Source: Closterium sp. Naga37s-1
Taxonomy: Eukaryota > Streptophyta > Zygnematophyceae > Desmidiales > Closteriaceae
Length of the DNA stretch: 64,000 nucleotides
Direction of reading: 5' to 3'
Assembly: GCA_947471745.1 (NCBI GenBank)
Contig: CANJKZ010000935.1
Span: forward strand, 1-64,000
Shown: positions 33,104 through 45,100 of the stretch, piece after piece
Layout: the number at the start of each line of letters is the position of its first letter
Position numbering within the stretch: position 1 is the stretch's first letter
Made by a program: the position numbers and the translations under genes
The notes under the pieces: generated by a model
Told to the model about the DNA's origin: nothing
What the model saw: the letters and a program-made list of their open reading frames with translations, nothing else
The model's database searches: none

Positions 33104-34020
33104 CTCTTGACTATGATGCTATCCTCACTGCCATGTATGCGTTGCCTACTAGTGCTGAGGGTGCCTGTTACCTGTGTGTGCCGCCTGACCCAGGTATAAG
33201 GTCTGCTGCTCTAGGTGCTGGTGAGGCTGCTGCTCTAGGTGCTGGTGCGTCTCCTGCTCCAGGTGCCGGTGAGGCTGCTGCTCTAGGCGCTAGGGAGTCC
33301 ACTCCTCCAGGTGCTGGTGAGTCTGCTCTCTCTGGTACTACGCCTGCTGCGGCCTTGCACACTTTCACCCTTGACTCGGGTGCTTCCCGCTCCTTCTTTC
33401 GCGACTGCACCACACTCTCGCCGCTCAGTCGGCCAGTGGCAGTCTCTCTGGCTGACCCCTCTGGGGGTCCGGTCCTTGCACACTCCTCCACGGTCCTGCC
33501 GTGTCCGGCGGTCCCGTCTGGCTCTCTGTCTGGCCTCCACCTCCCCTCGTTCTCCACGAACTTGGTGAGTGGAGCTGACCTTCAGGACGTGTGGGTTGAC
33601 CAGTTCACTCCTGGAGGTCAGCGGGTGACCCACTGTTCGTGTACTTGGACGGGCCGGCACCTGGCCACGTTCACCCGTCAACCTGGGTCGAGCCTGTACA
33701 CCCTGACTACCGTGTCTCCTCCGGTTGCTGAGTCTGGTCGGGTAGCCGCGTCGGGTCAGGTGTTTGCTGCAGCGTCCCGGTCTGGCCCTGAGTCTGCCCC
33801 CTGCTCGTGTCGCCTCCTGTCTCACGAGACTCTCCTTTGGCACCACCGCCTTGGTCACCCCTCCCTGCCTCGTCTCCGAGGCATGGCCTCCCGTGTCCTT
33901 GTCTCAGGTCTCCCCCCTTCCCTCCCTCCCCTTCCTCCGGGGCCTGCCCCTACCTGCGTTCCCTGCGTCGAGGGCCGGCAGCACGCCGCGGAGGCGGCAG
34001 CAGCAGGGAAGAAGACTGTA

Positions 34021-34506
34021 TCACTTCCGCCTTTTCATCTTCAGCCTCGGTATCGTGTGCTTCGATTGCTGCGGTAAGGAGTGCACAGTAATGCTTCTTC
34101 AATTACTATTCGTAACACCCCCTTCACTCCTGGCCGTAGCGAGTCTTGACCCGCTTGACTACTCCGATGAGTTCGGAGCAGTGCTGATACTGCTGACGTG
34201 ACAGTCGCTTCGTGAGAAAGTCGGCTGCCATGTCACCCGTCGGGCAATAGGTTAGGTCAACCTTGCCCTTGTCAACTTCGTCCTTGACGAAGAACTACCG
34301 CAGCGCGATGTGCTTGGTGCGGTTGACGAATCCAGGCTTGTTCGCGATCCTGATCGCGCTTTGGTTGTCACAGTGCAGGCGAAGGTTCGCCGAGGCTGGA
34401 ATTTTCGCCTCCTGCAGCAGCTCCTGAAGGTAGAGGCCTTCGCGAACGGCCTTTGCTGACGACAGGGCAACCAGCTCCTGTTTCTGTGAATTCCAAGAGA
34501 TGGGGC
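34021..34506 (-). mobile_element. 486-bp copia RNase H/LTR fragment inserted in a duplicated RPF1 exon
   Basis: It appears identical to 61623-62108. On the minus strand it encodes the end of a copia RNase H (ISWNSQKQELVALSS, LHCDNQSAIRIANKPG, CPTGDMAADFLTKRL), with an in-frame stop, then a polypurine tract and the first ~95 bp of an LTR starting TGTTACGAATAG. A 31-bp sequence containing the start of the RPF1 exon copy lies on both sides (33988-34018 and 34508-34538). This is far longer than a normal LTR target duplication, so repair-mediated insertion is more likely than integration. Confidence 0.8.
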
Positions 34507-34526
34507 AGCGGAGGCGGCAGCAGCAG

Positions 34527-34845
34527 GGAAGAAGACTGGCAGCGTGGGCGCATCGCTGGGCATTTTCACTCGCCTGCAGGTGGGAGATGAGAGATTGAGG
34601 GGTGGGAGGTTGATGGTGAGATGAGGTTGGACGGGGGATGGTGAGATGAGGTTGGACGGGGGATGGTGAGATGTAGGGGGGGCAGCAGCGGCGGCAGCAG
34701 GGAAGAAGACTGGCAGCGTGGGCGCATCGCTGGGCATTTTCACTCGCCTGCAGGTGAGATACGATTGTGAAGTGGGGGTTTCAACGTGCGTGAACCCAAA
34801 CAAATTCGTGGTGTCTCTCTCATACCCAACATTCTAATCCATGCA

Positions 34846-34901
<56 letters not shown>

Positions 34902-35502
34902 ACTGACACGCATTCTCTCTCCCTCTCAACTCCCTCCTGCCTCCTCTCTCCTCCGCCTCTGTGAGTGCAGGAGTGTGGCCCGCGATTCACGCTCAAGCTT
35001 ATGAGTGTGCAGCGGGGCACGTTTGACTCCAAGGGAGGGGAATACGAGTGGGTGTATAAGGTGAGTCCATCAATGCCAGCACAGGTTCAGTTCAGTCCCC
35101 TGTACGAGTGGGTACAAGGTGAAACTAGTACTTCATGTAAGAGTAAAACCTCACTATGTGCACCCATGAACTGCATGCGAGCAAAACCTCATCACGTGCA
35201 CCCATTCCCATTGCACGTGGTTTGGATCTGAAGGTGAGGGGGGAGGTCTGTGAATGTGAGTGTGTCTATTGAACAAGTGCTTTGGTGGGAAAAGGTCTGC
35301 AATGGAGTGCAATGGGAAAGATGTGCCTTGAGGTGTCGTGCATTCTCTTTCCCCATTCCTTTGACCCTTTGCCCACCGTCTGTCAGCCTACGGTACCCTT
35401 TGTCGATCCAGACCTTCCCACTTCCCACTTCCCCACGTCCCTTCCCTTTTTTTCCATTGGCAGAACGACATGGACACAAGCAGGAGAAGGTTCTTCCTGT
35501 AA
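34527..35502 (+). CDS. RPF1: RPF1-type Brix-domain ribosome production factor, 3' exons only
   Basis: Three exons are visible: 34701-34753, 34971-35060 and 35464-35502. They join in phase to encode [37 protein letters not shown] then [10 protein letters not shown], and [16 protein letters not shown]. The GPRFTLKL...[14 protein letters not shown] ending is the hallmark of RPF1, a nucleolar Brix protein of 60S subunit assembly. The first of these exons is present twice: 34527-34579 is an exact copy with its own acceptor and a GTGGGA donor. A third partial copy at 33988-34018 abuts retroelement DNA. Upstream exons are not in the window; the gene is either broken by the retroelements or continues beyond them. 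Confidence 0.8.
34603..34677 (+). repeat. 25-bp minisatellite in RPF1 intron
   Basis: GATGGTGAGATGAGGTTGGA-type units are repeated about three times between the two exon copies. Confidence 0.8.
34849..34899 (+). repeat. A51 homopolymer in RPF1 intron
   Basis: Fifty-one consecutive A residues directly follow GCAGGT. It could be a retroposed poly(A) tail remnant or slippage. Its length is uncertain because homopolymers are error-prone in assemblies. Confidence 0.9.
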
Positions 35503-36143
35503 AGGCTTCAGATTCAGACGTCCAGTTATAACCAACTTTCAGTTACAAGGCTCTAGCCAGCCCCAGTTGGAGGAGCCTGCCGATGAAGAGTTGGCCTGCC
35601 CAGTCATCCCTTATGATGCATTTGGAAATTTGAGATGCCATTGTCAACCTGAAATGCTGCTGATCCTGACGAATGTTTGCATTGCCTCAAATGGAACGTG
35701 AGATGAAGATTCTGGCTGGCACTAAATGGTGGCACCAGATTGAAGTGTATTTCGAAGCTTGAATGGCCCAACCCAAACACTGTCTACCACATGCAAGCCG
35801 CCTCAGAACTTGCTGTATTCCGAGCTTTGACTGAGACAGGACACTTATACCGTAGCAAGCAAGAGGTCACAGATCAGTGCCGCCAGCACTGCAATTCCAT
35901 AGCACAGGGAGGAAAAGACGAATTCCCAATAAGTAGGAGCCACGCTATGCATGAAACTCATTCAGACCCACCCAGTGCTTTCAAAAGGGTGAAACTAAAG
36001 CTCTTTATCGCCACGCTACGCAACAACTTCCTTGCATTGCAACTGCTTCGCGTCTATTTTCCTTCTGTCATTTTCTCAGAGCAACCGCAGCTGCTGGTTC
36101 CTTTCAACTGCTTACCAACAACCTACTCCCTCAAAACCCCCTC
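35503..36143. other. Convergent 3' region of RPF1 and SYF1
   Basis: This 641-bp interval separates the RPF1 stop from the SYF1 stop on the other strand. It has balanced composition and no recognisable gene; it presumably holds both 3' UTRs. Confidence 0.6.
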
Positions 36144-39100
36144 CTACTGCTTCCTCTGCCTTTTGAACCGCTCCAATGCTCCCAGCGCCGCCTCCTTCCC
36201 TTCATCCTCCCCTCCCTTCTCCGCCGCCTCCCTCTCTCTCTTCGCCATCTCCTCCGCCTTCCCAGCCAGGGCCCCAAACACCCCTGCAGGCACCGACACC
36301 TGCGTCACCCCCACCTTGCTCCTCCCCTTCCCCTCCCCTCCCTCTCCCTCTCCCTCTCCCTCCTCCCCTTCCTCCTCATCCTCGTCCTCATCAGCCAGTT
36401 CAATCTCCTCTGGGTTTGCCTGTTGGGACTTCACCCCTGCTCCTGTCTCCTGCTCTTGAACCGTCCCCCCACTCACAAACATGGGCACGCGGGGTTTCGC
36501 TGCCCCATCCCCTGCTCCTCCCACTCCTCCTCCTGCTGCTGCTTTCCCAGCAGCCGCCTGCTCCAGAGCTTCCATGCTATCCATCCCCCCGCCACCAGCA
36601 GCAGCAGCTGGGGCGTCAAGTAAGCCTTCCCCAGATGCGCCCTCCTTGCCCCGGCCAGTATCACCTTCCCGAGGCACGGAGGGGGTTGACTTCATGAGAT
36701 ACTCAGGGAGAATGAAGTACATCTGTGGGCGTGGAGAGGGGTGAGATGCGGTGGGGATGGGATGAGGGGGCAGAGAGAGAGGGCAAGGGCGAGACATGAG
36801 AGGAGGGGGTTGATTTGTTCATGGGGAACTCAGGCAGGCAGGATGAAGTGCATCTGTGGTGGGGGGGGGAAAGGGAGGAGGTGGGAGGAGGGCACGGGGG
36901 TGCCAGTGCCAGGATCTCAAACAAGTTCCACGCCCCCCGGTAACTCCCCATCAGACTGCGGGCCTCCGGCATTCCCGTAACCTAACAACAACCCACCGGC
37001 CTGTAGCACCCACCGTGCTGTGGCACCAACCCACCTGGCTGTAGCTGGCCGAAACGGATCGCTTGATCCTGAGCATGTCGCGAAACGTGTCCTCATTCCC
37101 GTGCGCGATCTCAAACGCGTTCCACGCCTCCCAGAACTCAACGTCGGACCGCGGTCCTGCAGCATTCCCAAACCCTACACAACCCACCCGTCTGTAGCAC
37201 CCACCCACCCGCTTGCAGCACCAACCCACCTGGCTGTAGCTGGCCGAAACGGATCGCTTGATGCGCAGCATGTCACGGAACGTGTCCTCATTGCCATGGG
37301 CGATCTCAAACGCGTTCCACGCCTCCCAGAACTCCCCGTCTGACTGCGGTTGCCTAGCATTCCCTAAACCTGACAACCCATGTACCTGTAGCACTGACCT
37401 AGCTCACACCCGCCTGTAGCAGCCCCACCCACCTGGCTGTAGCTGGCCGAAACAGATCGCTTAATCCTGAGCATGTCCCGAAACGTGTCCTCATTGCCAT
37501 ACGCGATCTCAAACGCGTTCCACGCCTCCCAGAACTCCCCATCCCACCACGGGTGCCTAGCATTCCCGAAAACCCGTCTGTAGCACAGCACCCACCTGGC
37601 TGTAGCTAGCAGACACGGATCGCTTGATTCGCAGCATGTCACGGAACGTGTCCTCATTCCCATGGGCGATCTCAAAAGCGTTCCACGCCTCCCAGAACTC
37701 CCCGTCGGACCGCGGGTCCGCCAGCTGGCTGGCGTGCACAAAGATGGCTCTCGCGCGGTCGATCTCCCCCAGCCGCCTCTCCAATGCGGCATACCGCAGG
37801 CACATGCGCTTCACATCCGCATCGGGTAAACCAGACTCGATCGCCCGCTGCAGGGAGGGAGGGGATGGGGGAGGGAAAGTGGGGGAGGAGGGGCGGAGGA
37901 GCGGGGGAAGCAGGGGGAGGAGAGGGGGAAGAAGAGGGGGAGAGATCAGTGGACTGCCTCCCCAGAACTCCCCGTCCGACCGCGGGTCTGCGGGCTGGCT
38001 GACGTGCACAAAGATGGCTCGAGCACGGTCGATCTCCCCCAACCGCCTCTCCAATGCGGCGTACCGCAGGCACATGCGCTTCACATCCGCATCTGGTAGG
38101 CCTGACTCGATCGCCCGCTGCAGGGAGGGAGGGGATGGGGGAGGGAAAGTGGGGGAGGAGGGGCGGAGGAGCGGGGGAAGCAGGGGGAGGAGAGGGGGAA
38201 GAAGAGGGGGAGAGATCAGTGGACTGCCTCCCCAGAACTCCCCGTCCGACCGCGGGTCTGCGGGCTGGCTGACGTGCACAAAGATGGCTCGAGCACGGTC
38301 GATCTCCCCCAACCGCCTCTCCAATGCGGCGTACCGCAGGCACATGCGCTTCACATCCGCATCTGGTAGGCCTGACTCGATCGCCCGCTGCAGGGAGGGA
38401 GGGGATGGGGGAGGGAAAGTGGGGGAGGAGGGGCGGAGGAGCGGGGGAAGCAGGGGGAGGAGAGGGGGAAGAAGAGGGGGAGAGATCAGTGGACTGCCTC
38501 CCCAGAACTCCCCGTCCGACCGCGGGTCTGCGGGCTGGCTGACGTGCACAAAGATGGCTCGAGCACGGTCGATCTCCCCCAACCGCCTCTCCAATGCGGC
38601 GTACCGCAGGCACATGCGCTTCGCATCCGCATCTGGTAGGCCTGACTCGATCGCCCGCTGCAGGGAGGGAGGGGATGGGGGAGGGAAAGTGGGGGAGGAG
38701 GGGCGGAGGAGCGGGGGAAGCAGGGGGAGGAGAGGGGGAAGAAGAGGGGGAGAGATCAGTGGACTGCCTCCCCAGAACTCCCCGTCCGACCGCGGGTCTG
38801 CGGGCTGGCTGACGTGCACAAAGATGGCTCGAGCACGGTCGATCTCCCCCAACCGCCTCTCCAATGCGGCGTACCGCAGGCACATGCGCTTCGCATCCGC
38901 ATCTGGTAGGCCTGACTCGATCGCCCGCTGCAGGGAGGGAGGGGATGGGGGAGGGAAAGTGGGGGAGGAGGGGCGGAGGAGCGGGGGAAGCAGGGGGAGG
39001 AGAGGGGGAAGAAGAGGGGGAGAGATCAGTGGACTGCCTCCCCAGAACTCCCCGTCCGACCGCGGGTCTGCGGGCTGGCTGACGTGCACAAAGATGGCTC

Positions 39101-42100
39101 GAGCACGGTCGATCTCCCCCAACCGCCTCTCCAATGCGGCGTACCGCAGGCACATGCGCTTCGCATCCGCATCTGGTAGGCCTGACTCGATCGCCCGCTG
39201 CAGGGAGGGAGGGGATGGGGGAGGGAAAGTGGGGGAGGAGGGGCGGAGGAGCGGGGGAAGCAGGGGGAGGAGAGGGGGAAGAAGAGGGGGAGAGATCAGT
39301 GGACTGCCTCCCCAGAACTCCCCGTCCGACCGCGGGTCTGCGGGCTGGCTGACGTGCACAAAGATGGCTCGAGCACGGTCGATCTCCCCCAACCGCCTCT
39401 CCAATGCGGCGTACCGCAGGCACATGCGCTTCGCATCCGCATCTGGTAGGCCTGACTCGATCGCCCGCTGCAGGGAGGGAGGGGATGGGGGAGGGAAAGT
39501 GGGGGAGGAGGGGCGGAGGAGCGGGGGAAGCAGGGGGAGGAGAGGGGGAAGAAGAGGGGGAGAGATCAGTGGACTGCCTCCCCAGAACTCCCCGTCCGAC
39601 CGCGGGTCTGCGGGCTGGCTGACGTGCACAAAGATGGCTCGAGCACGGTCGATCTCCCCCAACCGCCTCTCCAATGCGGCGTACCGCAGGCACATGCGCT
39701 TCGCATCCGCATCTGGTAGGCCTGACTCGATCGCCCGCTGCAGGGAGGGAGGGGATGGGGGAGGGAAAGTGGGGGAGGAGGGGCGGAGGAGCGGGGGAAG
39801 CAGGGGGAGGAGAGGGGGAAGAAGAGGGGGAGAGATCAGTGGACTGCCTCCCCAGAACTCCCCGTCCGACCGCGGGTCTGCGGGCTGGCTGACGTGCACA
39901 AAGATGGCTCGAGCACGGTCGATCTCCCCCAACCGCCTCTCCAATGCGGCGTACCGCAGGCACATGCGCTTCGCATCCGCATCTGGTAGGCCTGACTCGA
40001 TCGCCCGCTGCAGGGAGGGAGGGGATGGGGGAGGGAAAGTGGGGGAGGAGGGGCGGAGGAGCGGGGGAAGCAGGGGGAGGAGAGGGGGAAGAAGAGGGGG
40101 AGAGATCAGTGGACTGCCTCCCCAGAACTCCCCGTCCGACCGCGGGTCTGCGGGCTGGCTGACGTGCACAAAGATGGCTCGAGCACGGTCGATCTCCCCC
40201 AACCGCCTCTCCAATGCGGCGTACCGCAGGCACATGCGCTTCGCATCCGCATCTGGTAGGCCTGACTCGATCGCCCGCTGCAGGGAGGGAGGGGATGGGG
40301 GAGGGAAAGTGGGGGAGGAGGGGCGGAGGAGCGGGGGAAGCAGGGGGAGGAGAGGGGGAAGAAGAGGGGGAGAGATCAGTGGACTGCCTCCCCAGAACTC
40401 CCCGTCCGACCGCGGGTCTGCGGGCTGGCTGACGTGCACAAAGATGGCTCGAGCACGGTCGATCTCCCCCAACCGCCTCTCCAATGCGGCGTACCGCAGG
40501 CACATGCGCTTCGCATCCGCATCTGGTAGGCCTGACTCGATGGCCCTCTGCAGGGAGGGAGAGGGAGCATGAAAGAATATCGAATGTGAGGAAATATTCC
40601 CCCAGGCGCCTCTCCAATGCCACGTACCGCAGGCACATGCACTTCACGTCCGCATCTGGTAAACCAGACTCGATGGCTCTCTGTCGTGGGAGGAAGGGGA
40701 TGGAGGTGGCGGGAGGAAAGAAAGGGGATCAAGAGGTGAAGGGACATCTCCCAGCCGCCTCTCCGGCGCTGCATACCGCAGGCACATGCGCTTCACGTCC
40801 GCGTCTGGTAGGCCCGACTCGATGGCTCTCTGCGGGGATGGACGGGGGTAAGAGGTAAGGGGATATCTGCCATGCACCTCTCTCCGGCGCTGCATACCGC
40901 AGGCACATGCGCTTCACGTCCGCGTCTGGTAGGCCCGATTCGATGGCCCTCTGTGGTGGGAGGGAGTGTTGAGGGATAGTAGAGAGGGGGGGAAGGGGGA
41001 GGAGGAGGAGGAGGAGGAGGAGGAGGAGGAGGAGGAGGAGGAGGAGGAGGAGGAGGAGGAGGAGGAGGAGGAGGTGGGTGGAAGAGTGGAGTGGGAGAGG
41101 TAAGGGGGCGTGAAGGAGGTTAGGTGGGAGTGCATTGCAGGGACAAACATTATGAACCAGGGGAGTAAGAAGGAAGAGGGAGGGGGGTAAACATGGACAG
41201 CAACCACACTCCACCTCATTTCACCACTTACAACCCAGCTTAGCCTCTCCACTCACCTCGTAGATATCCCGTGTCTTGGCCACTCCAAACAGCTCAGCAG
41301 CACGTGCAATGAACAGCTCGTACACGCCCATCCGCTGCTCCTCTGGCACTGCCTGTGCTGCTCGCTCATACACGGCCATGGCGTGCCGTGCCAGCCCATA
41401 CTCCTCCTCCAGCCGTGCGTAGGCTAAGTACAGTGGCTTGCAGTCTGTCGCTGGGGCCTGGTGTAAGGAGGGGACAAGGAAAGGGGAAAACGAGGAGTGG
41501 GAATGGGTGACAAAGGAGGGAGGAGCCAGCAGGCACCGCCTGTACTGCGCGCTCATACACGGCCATGGCATGCCATGCCAGCCCATACTCCTCCTCCAGC
41601 CGTGCATAGGCCAGATAGAGCGGCTTGCAGTCCGTTGCTGGGGCCTGGAGGGGGGAGAAAAGGAGTGGGGATGGAGAATGGGAATAGAAATGAGTGTCAA
41701 GGTACCTGCTGCTGTGCAAGCGGGGAATTCGCTTGCGGACCTTCACTGTAGAATGGAAAGGGAGAAGGGAAGAGGGGGATGGGAATAAGAAATGGGAAGT
41801 ACCTGCGCTTGCTCCTTGTAAACAGCCGTGGCAGTGGAGAAAGCGGAATGGACGGAGCACAGGGAACGCAAAGACACTCAGAATGAACATGAAGAGGTAC
41901 ACATAGCAGGCTTAGTGCAAGAGAATAGAGAACAGTGAACATTCTAAAATAAACAAACAAATTGCACTCACACTCTCCAGAGCCTGTTCGAATAAGTCTC
42001 GAGCCCGCTCCAGCTTCTTCCCTCCATAGCGCTGAACGAACTTGGAGAGGTAGGTGGTCCAGATGTCGCGCACGTGCGGGTACTTGAATATGTTCACCCC

Positions 42101-45100
42101 GCGCTCGTACACCTTGAAGCTGTCCTCGAAATACTTGTGCTCCTGGATCGGGTTGGACCGACAGGTGCGGCACAAGGGTTGAAAAGGAGGCACGGAAGAA
42201 TCGAAAATGTAAGAAAAGTGGGTTCAATTCAAAACTGCTTGCTGTACCCCGTGAAGCGGTTCATAGTTCAAAGTAGCTCAAAGTTAAGGATTTCGGGTTT
42301 GCGCTTTGAACTTTGATGTACGCCCTTTGATGCGTATCAAAGTTCAAACATAGCATACCACTTCATGCGCCAGCAGCCCAGTAGCCCACCTCGAGCATGG
42401 GCGCCTAGTTGATGATGATCTGAGCTGTAGCGTGCCATGCCCTGCCCTCCCCTCCCTTTCCTACGTCTGTCCTTACATGCAATGTCTCAGGACACGCCAG
42501 GCCCACCCCGCCTCCTACCCACCCACCCCTTTCCCACCCTCTCATACTCACCTCGAGCATGAGCGCGTAGTTGATGATGATCTGAGGCGTGGCGATCTTG
42601 AGGTCGATGATTCGATCGTACACAGCCCTCGTTGACTCCAGAATCCCCACCAGCCCCATGCTCTTCCTCCCCTATGCTCCTTGCCGACCCCTCCTCCTGG
42701 CTCTCCCGCACCCACCTCTGACTCAGCAGGATGTCTCTCACCTGGATCTGCCACCTCACCTCGAGCATGAGCGCATAGTTGATGATGATCTGAGGCGTGG
42801 CGATCTTGAGATCGATAATGCGATCGTACACAGCGCGGGTGGTCTCAAGCGTGCCCAGGCTCTCCTCCAGGTCCACGTACAGCGTCCACACCTTGAGGCT
42901 CCGATACACCTTCAGCTGCGGCCTCTCGTCTCCCTCTGCAGCGGCTGTTTGTGCGAAAAGGGGACGAAATAAGGGACATTCAAAGTGTTAGGAATCCCCA
43001 CACCAGGCTCTCCTCCAGGTCCACATACAGCGTCCACACCTTGAGGCTCCGATACACCTTTAACTGGGGCCTCTCGTCTCCCTCTGCGGCAGCTATTGAT
43101 TCAGAATGGGGGGAACGGAGGGAGAGCAAATGCTGTGATATAGAACGATCAAGGTCCTCTTTTCAAGGTGCCTCAAACATACACAGGCTCTCCTCCAGGT
43201 CCACATACAGCGTCCACACCTTGAGACTTCGATACATCTTCAGCTGAGGCCGCTCACCTCCTTCCGCTGCCGCTGTTTGTTTGAAGAAGGGGACGACATA
43301 AGGGGCAAACCAAGGTGTTGAAGGTTACACAGACTCTCTCCTCTCCTCCAGGTCCACATACAGCATCCACACCTTGAGGCTGCGATACACCTTCACTGAC
43401 AGCTGCAGCGTTGCCCGTCTCAGCAGCTCCCTCGCTCCGTGGAAGTTATGATGCAACACCTCCATCTCCGCCCACTCACACCACGCCTTACCCCCTCATA
43501 TCCCAACCTCTCCCCTTCATCCCCCAGCCTTCTCACCTTCATCTCTCAACCTTCCCTCTCTCCCTCATCCCCACAGTCCCCCCATCCCCTGTTGTCTTAC
43601 CTTGTCGCAGCACAGCCACTGACGGCTGCAGCGTTGAGCAACTCCCTCGCCCCGTGGAACTTGTGATGCCGCACCTCCATCTCCGCCCACTCGCACCACA
43701 CCTTCTCCCCTCCCCCTCATCCCCCAACCTTAACTTCCCCCCATCCCCCAACCTTCTCCCTCAGTCATGCCCCAACTTTCTCTCCCCCATCCCCTCAACC
43801 TTCTCCCCTCGGTCATGCCCCAACCCCCAATCTTCTCCCCAACACCGGCTCTCACCTTGCCGCAGCACAGCCACTGACGGCTGCAGCGTTGCTCGCCTCA
43901 GCAGCTCCCTCGCCCCGTGGAAGTTATGATGCCGCACCTCCATCTCCGCCCACTCACACCGTCCCTTCTCCCCCCCTCATCCACCAACCTTCTCTCCCCC
44001 GTCGTCCCCCAACAATCTCTCCCCCGGAACCCAACCCTCTTCCCCCCAGCCCCCCGACAACCCCAGCAGCTCTCACCTTGTCGCAGCACAGCCACTGAAG
44101 GCTGCAGCGTTGCTCGCCTGAGCAGCTCCCTCGAGCCGTGGAAGTTATGATGCCGCACCTCCATCTCCGCCCACTCACACCACACCGCCGCAACGTCCTC
44201 CACCGCTTTCAACCGCGCCTGAACCGCCCGCTCCAGCACCCGCCTCGCATTCCCCAAATCCCCATGCTTCTCATACAATTTCGCAAACGCCACCCAGAGC
44301 GTGTGCGGCTTCCCAACCGCCTGAAACGGATCTACGGTCTTCACAGCTTCGGTATAGGTCAGGATCTGACGTTCGGGGTTGGTTTGGAAGAGCTTGGCGC
44401 GCTTATGCCACTCGTGCACGTTGTGGGGGTTCTGGCGGAGGAGAACCGCGGAGACGAGCTCGGGGCGGCGGTCCATGAGGGCTTCTAAGCGCGCCAAGCG
44501 CAGATCCGCGTCTGCTGTTCGGAACATCCAGTCTACTGGCTTCTTCTTCTGCTTCTTTTGCTTCGAAGCTGCTGAGCTGGCTTTTAGCGCGTCTTCCTGC
44601 TGCTGCTGCTGCTGCTGATGGAGCTGCTGCAGCTTCAGCAGCTGCTGTTTCGTCAGCTTCTTTCCCTTGGCCTGCCCCTCCTTGTCTGCTTGACCCTCCG
44701 CCTGCTGCTGCTCCTGCCCGTCCTCCTCTCTCCTCCCCCCTTCCTCTGCTCCTGCACCCGCCTCCTCCCCCTCCCCCACTCCCTCCTCTTCCTCTTCCTC
44801 TTCCCACCACTCCCTTTCCTCCTCTTCCTCCCCCTCTTTCCCCTCTGCTTCCTCCTCCGCCTCCTCCTCCTCTCCAGCAGTGAGCTCTAGTTTAGCCGCC
44901 AGCATACTCTCCTCGAATTGCGCCAAGGCGTCAAACACCACGCTGAAATCGCGCACCGTCATAACGCTAGTTAATCCGTCCTCGTACACGTCTCTAGCGC
45001 GCTCGAACAGCCCGCGTCGGATGTAATAGTCCGCTAAGGACGTCCATAATCGCCCCACCTCGTGCGAAAATCGCCGGATTCCGCTCCGCAAAATCGCATC

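Larger units (their letters stand above)
21102..33989 (+). mobile_element. Composite Ty1/copia element CopD with nested insertions and a recombinant 3' end
   Basis: It starts with an LTR (21102-21222) and primer-binding site TGGTATCAGAGC, followed by a GC-rich leader and Gag zinc-knuckle region. Two insertions interrupt it: the TRIM (22514-22890) and CopE (23359-27802). CopE sits at CTCTT exactly between codons reading DIFAL and DYDAIL, and CopD resumes at 27803 with protease, integrase, RT and RNase H. At 32963 a CopE-type LTR appears and is followed again by CTCTT and CopD protease, up to 33989 where the copy breaks off against RPF1 sequence. The expected CopD 3' LTR is absent. Unequal recombination between the CopE and CopD RT regions explains this arrangement. 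Confidence 0.8.

Noticed and set aside
35740..36459. Plus-strand frame of 239 codons overlapping the SYF1 3' end
   Set aside because: It is mostly antisense to the acidic SYF1 C-terminus and has no recognisable domain.
37624..40572. A 982-codon open frame on the plus strand (and a 991-codon frame on the minus strand) in the 270-bp array
   Set aside because: Both are side effects of an in-phase repeat without stops. Only the 40505-37557 minus frame matches SYF1 protein; the others encode nothing recognisable.
41805..41845. A third copy of SYF1 exon 4 (AVYKEQAQ)
   Set aside because: Resemblance to AVYERAAQA is too short to separate from chance.
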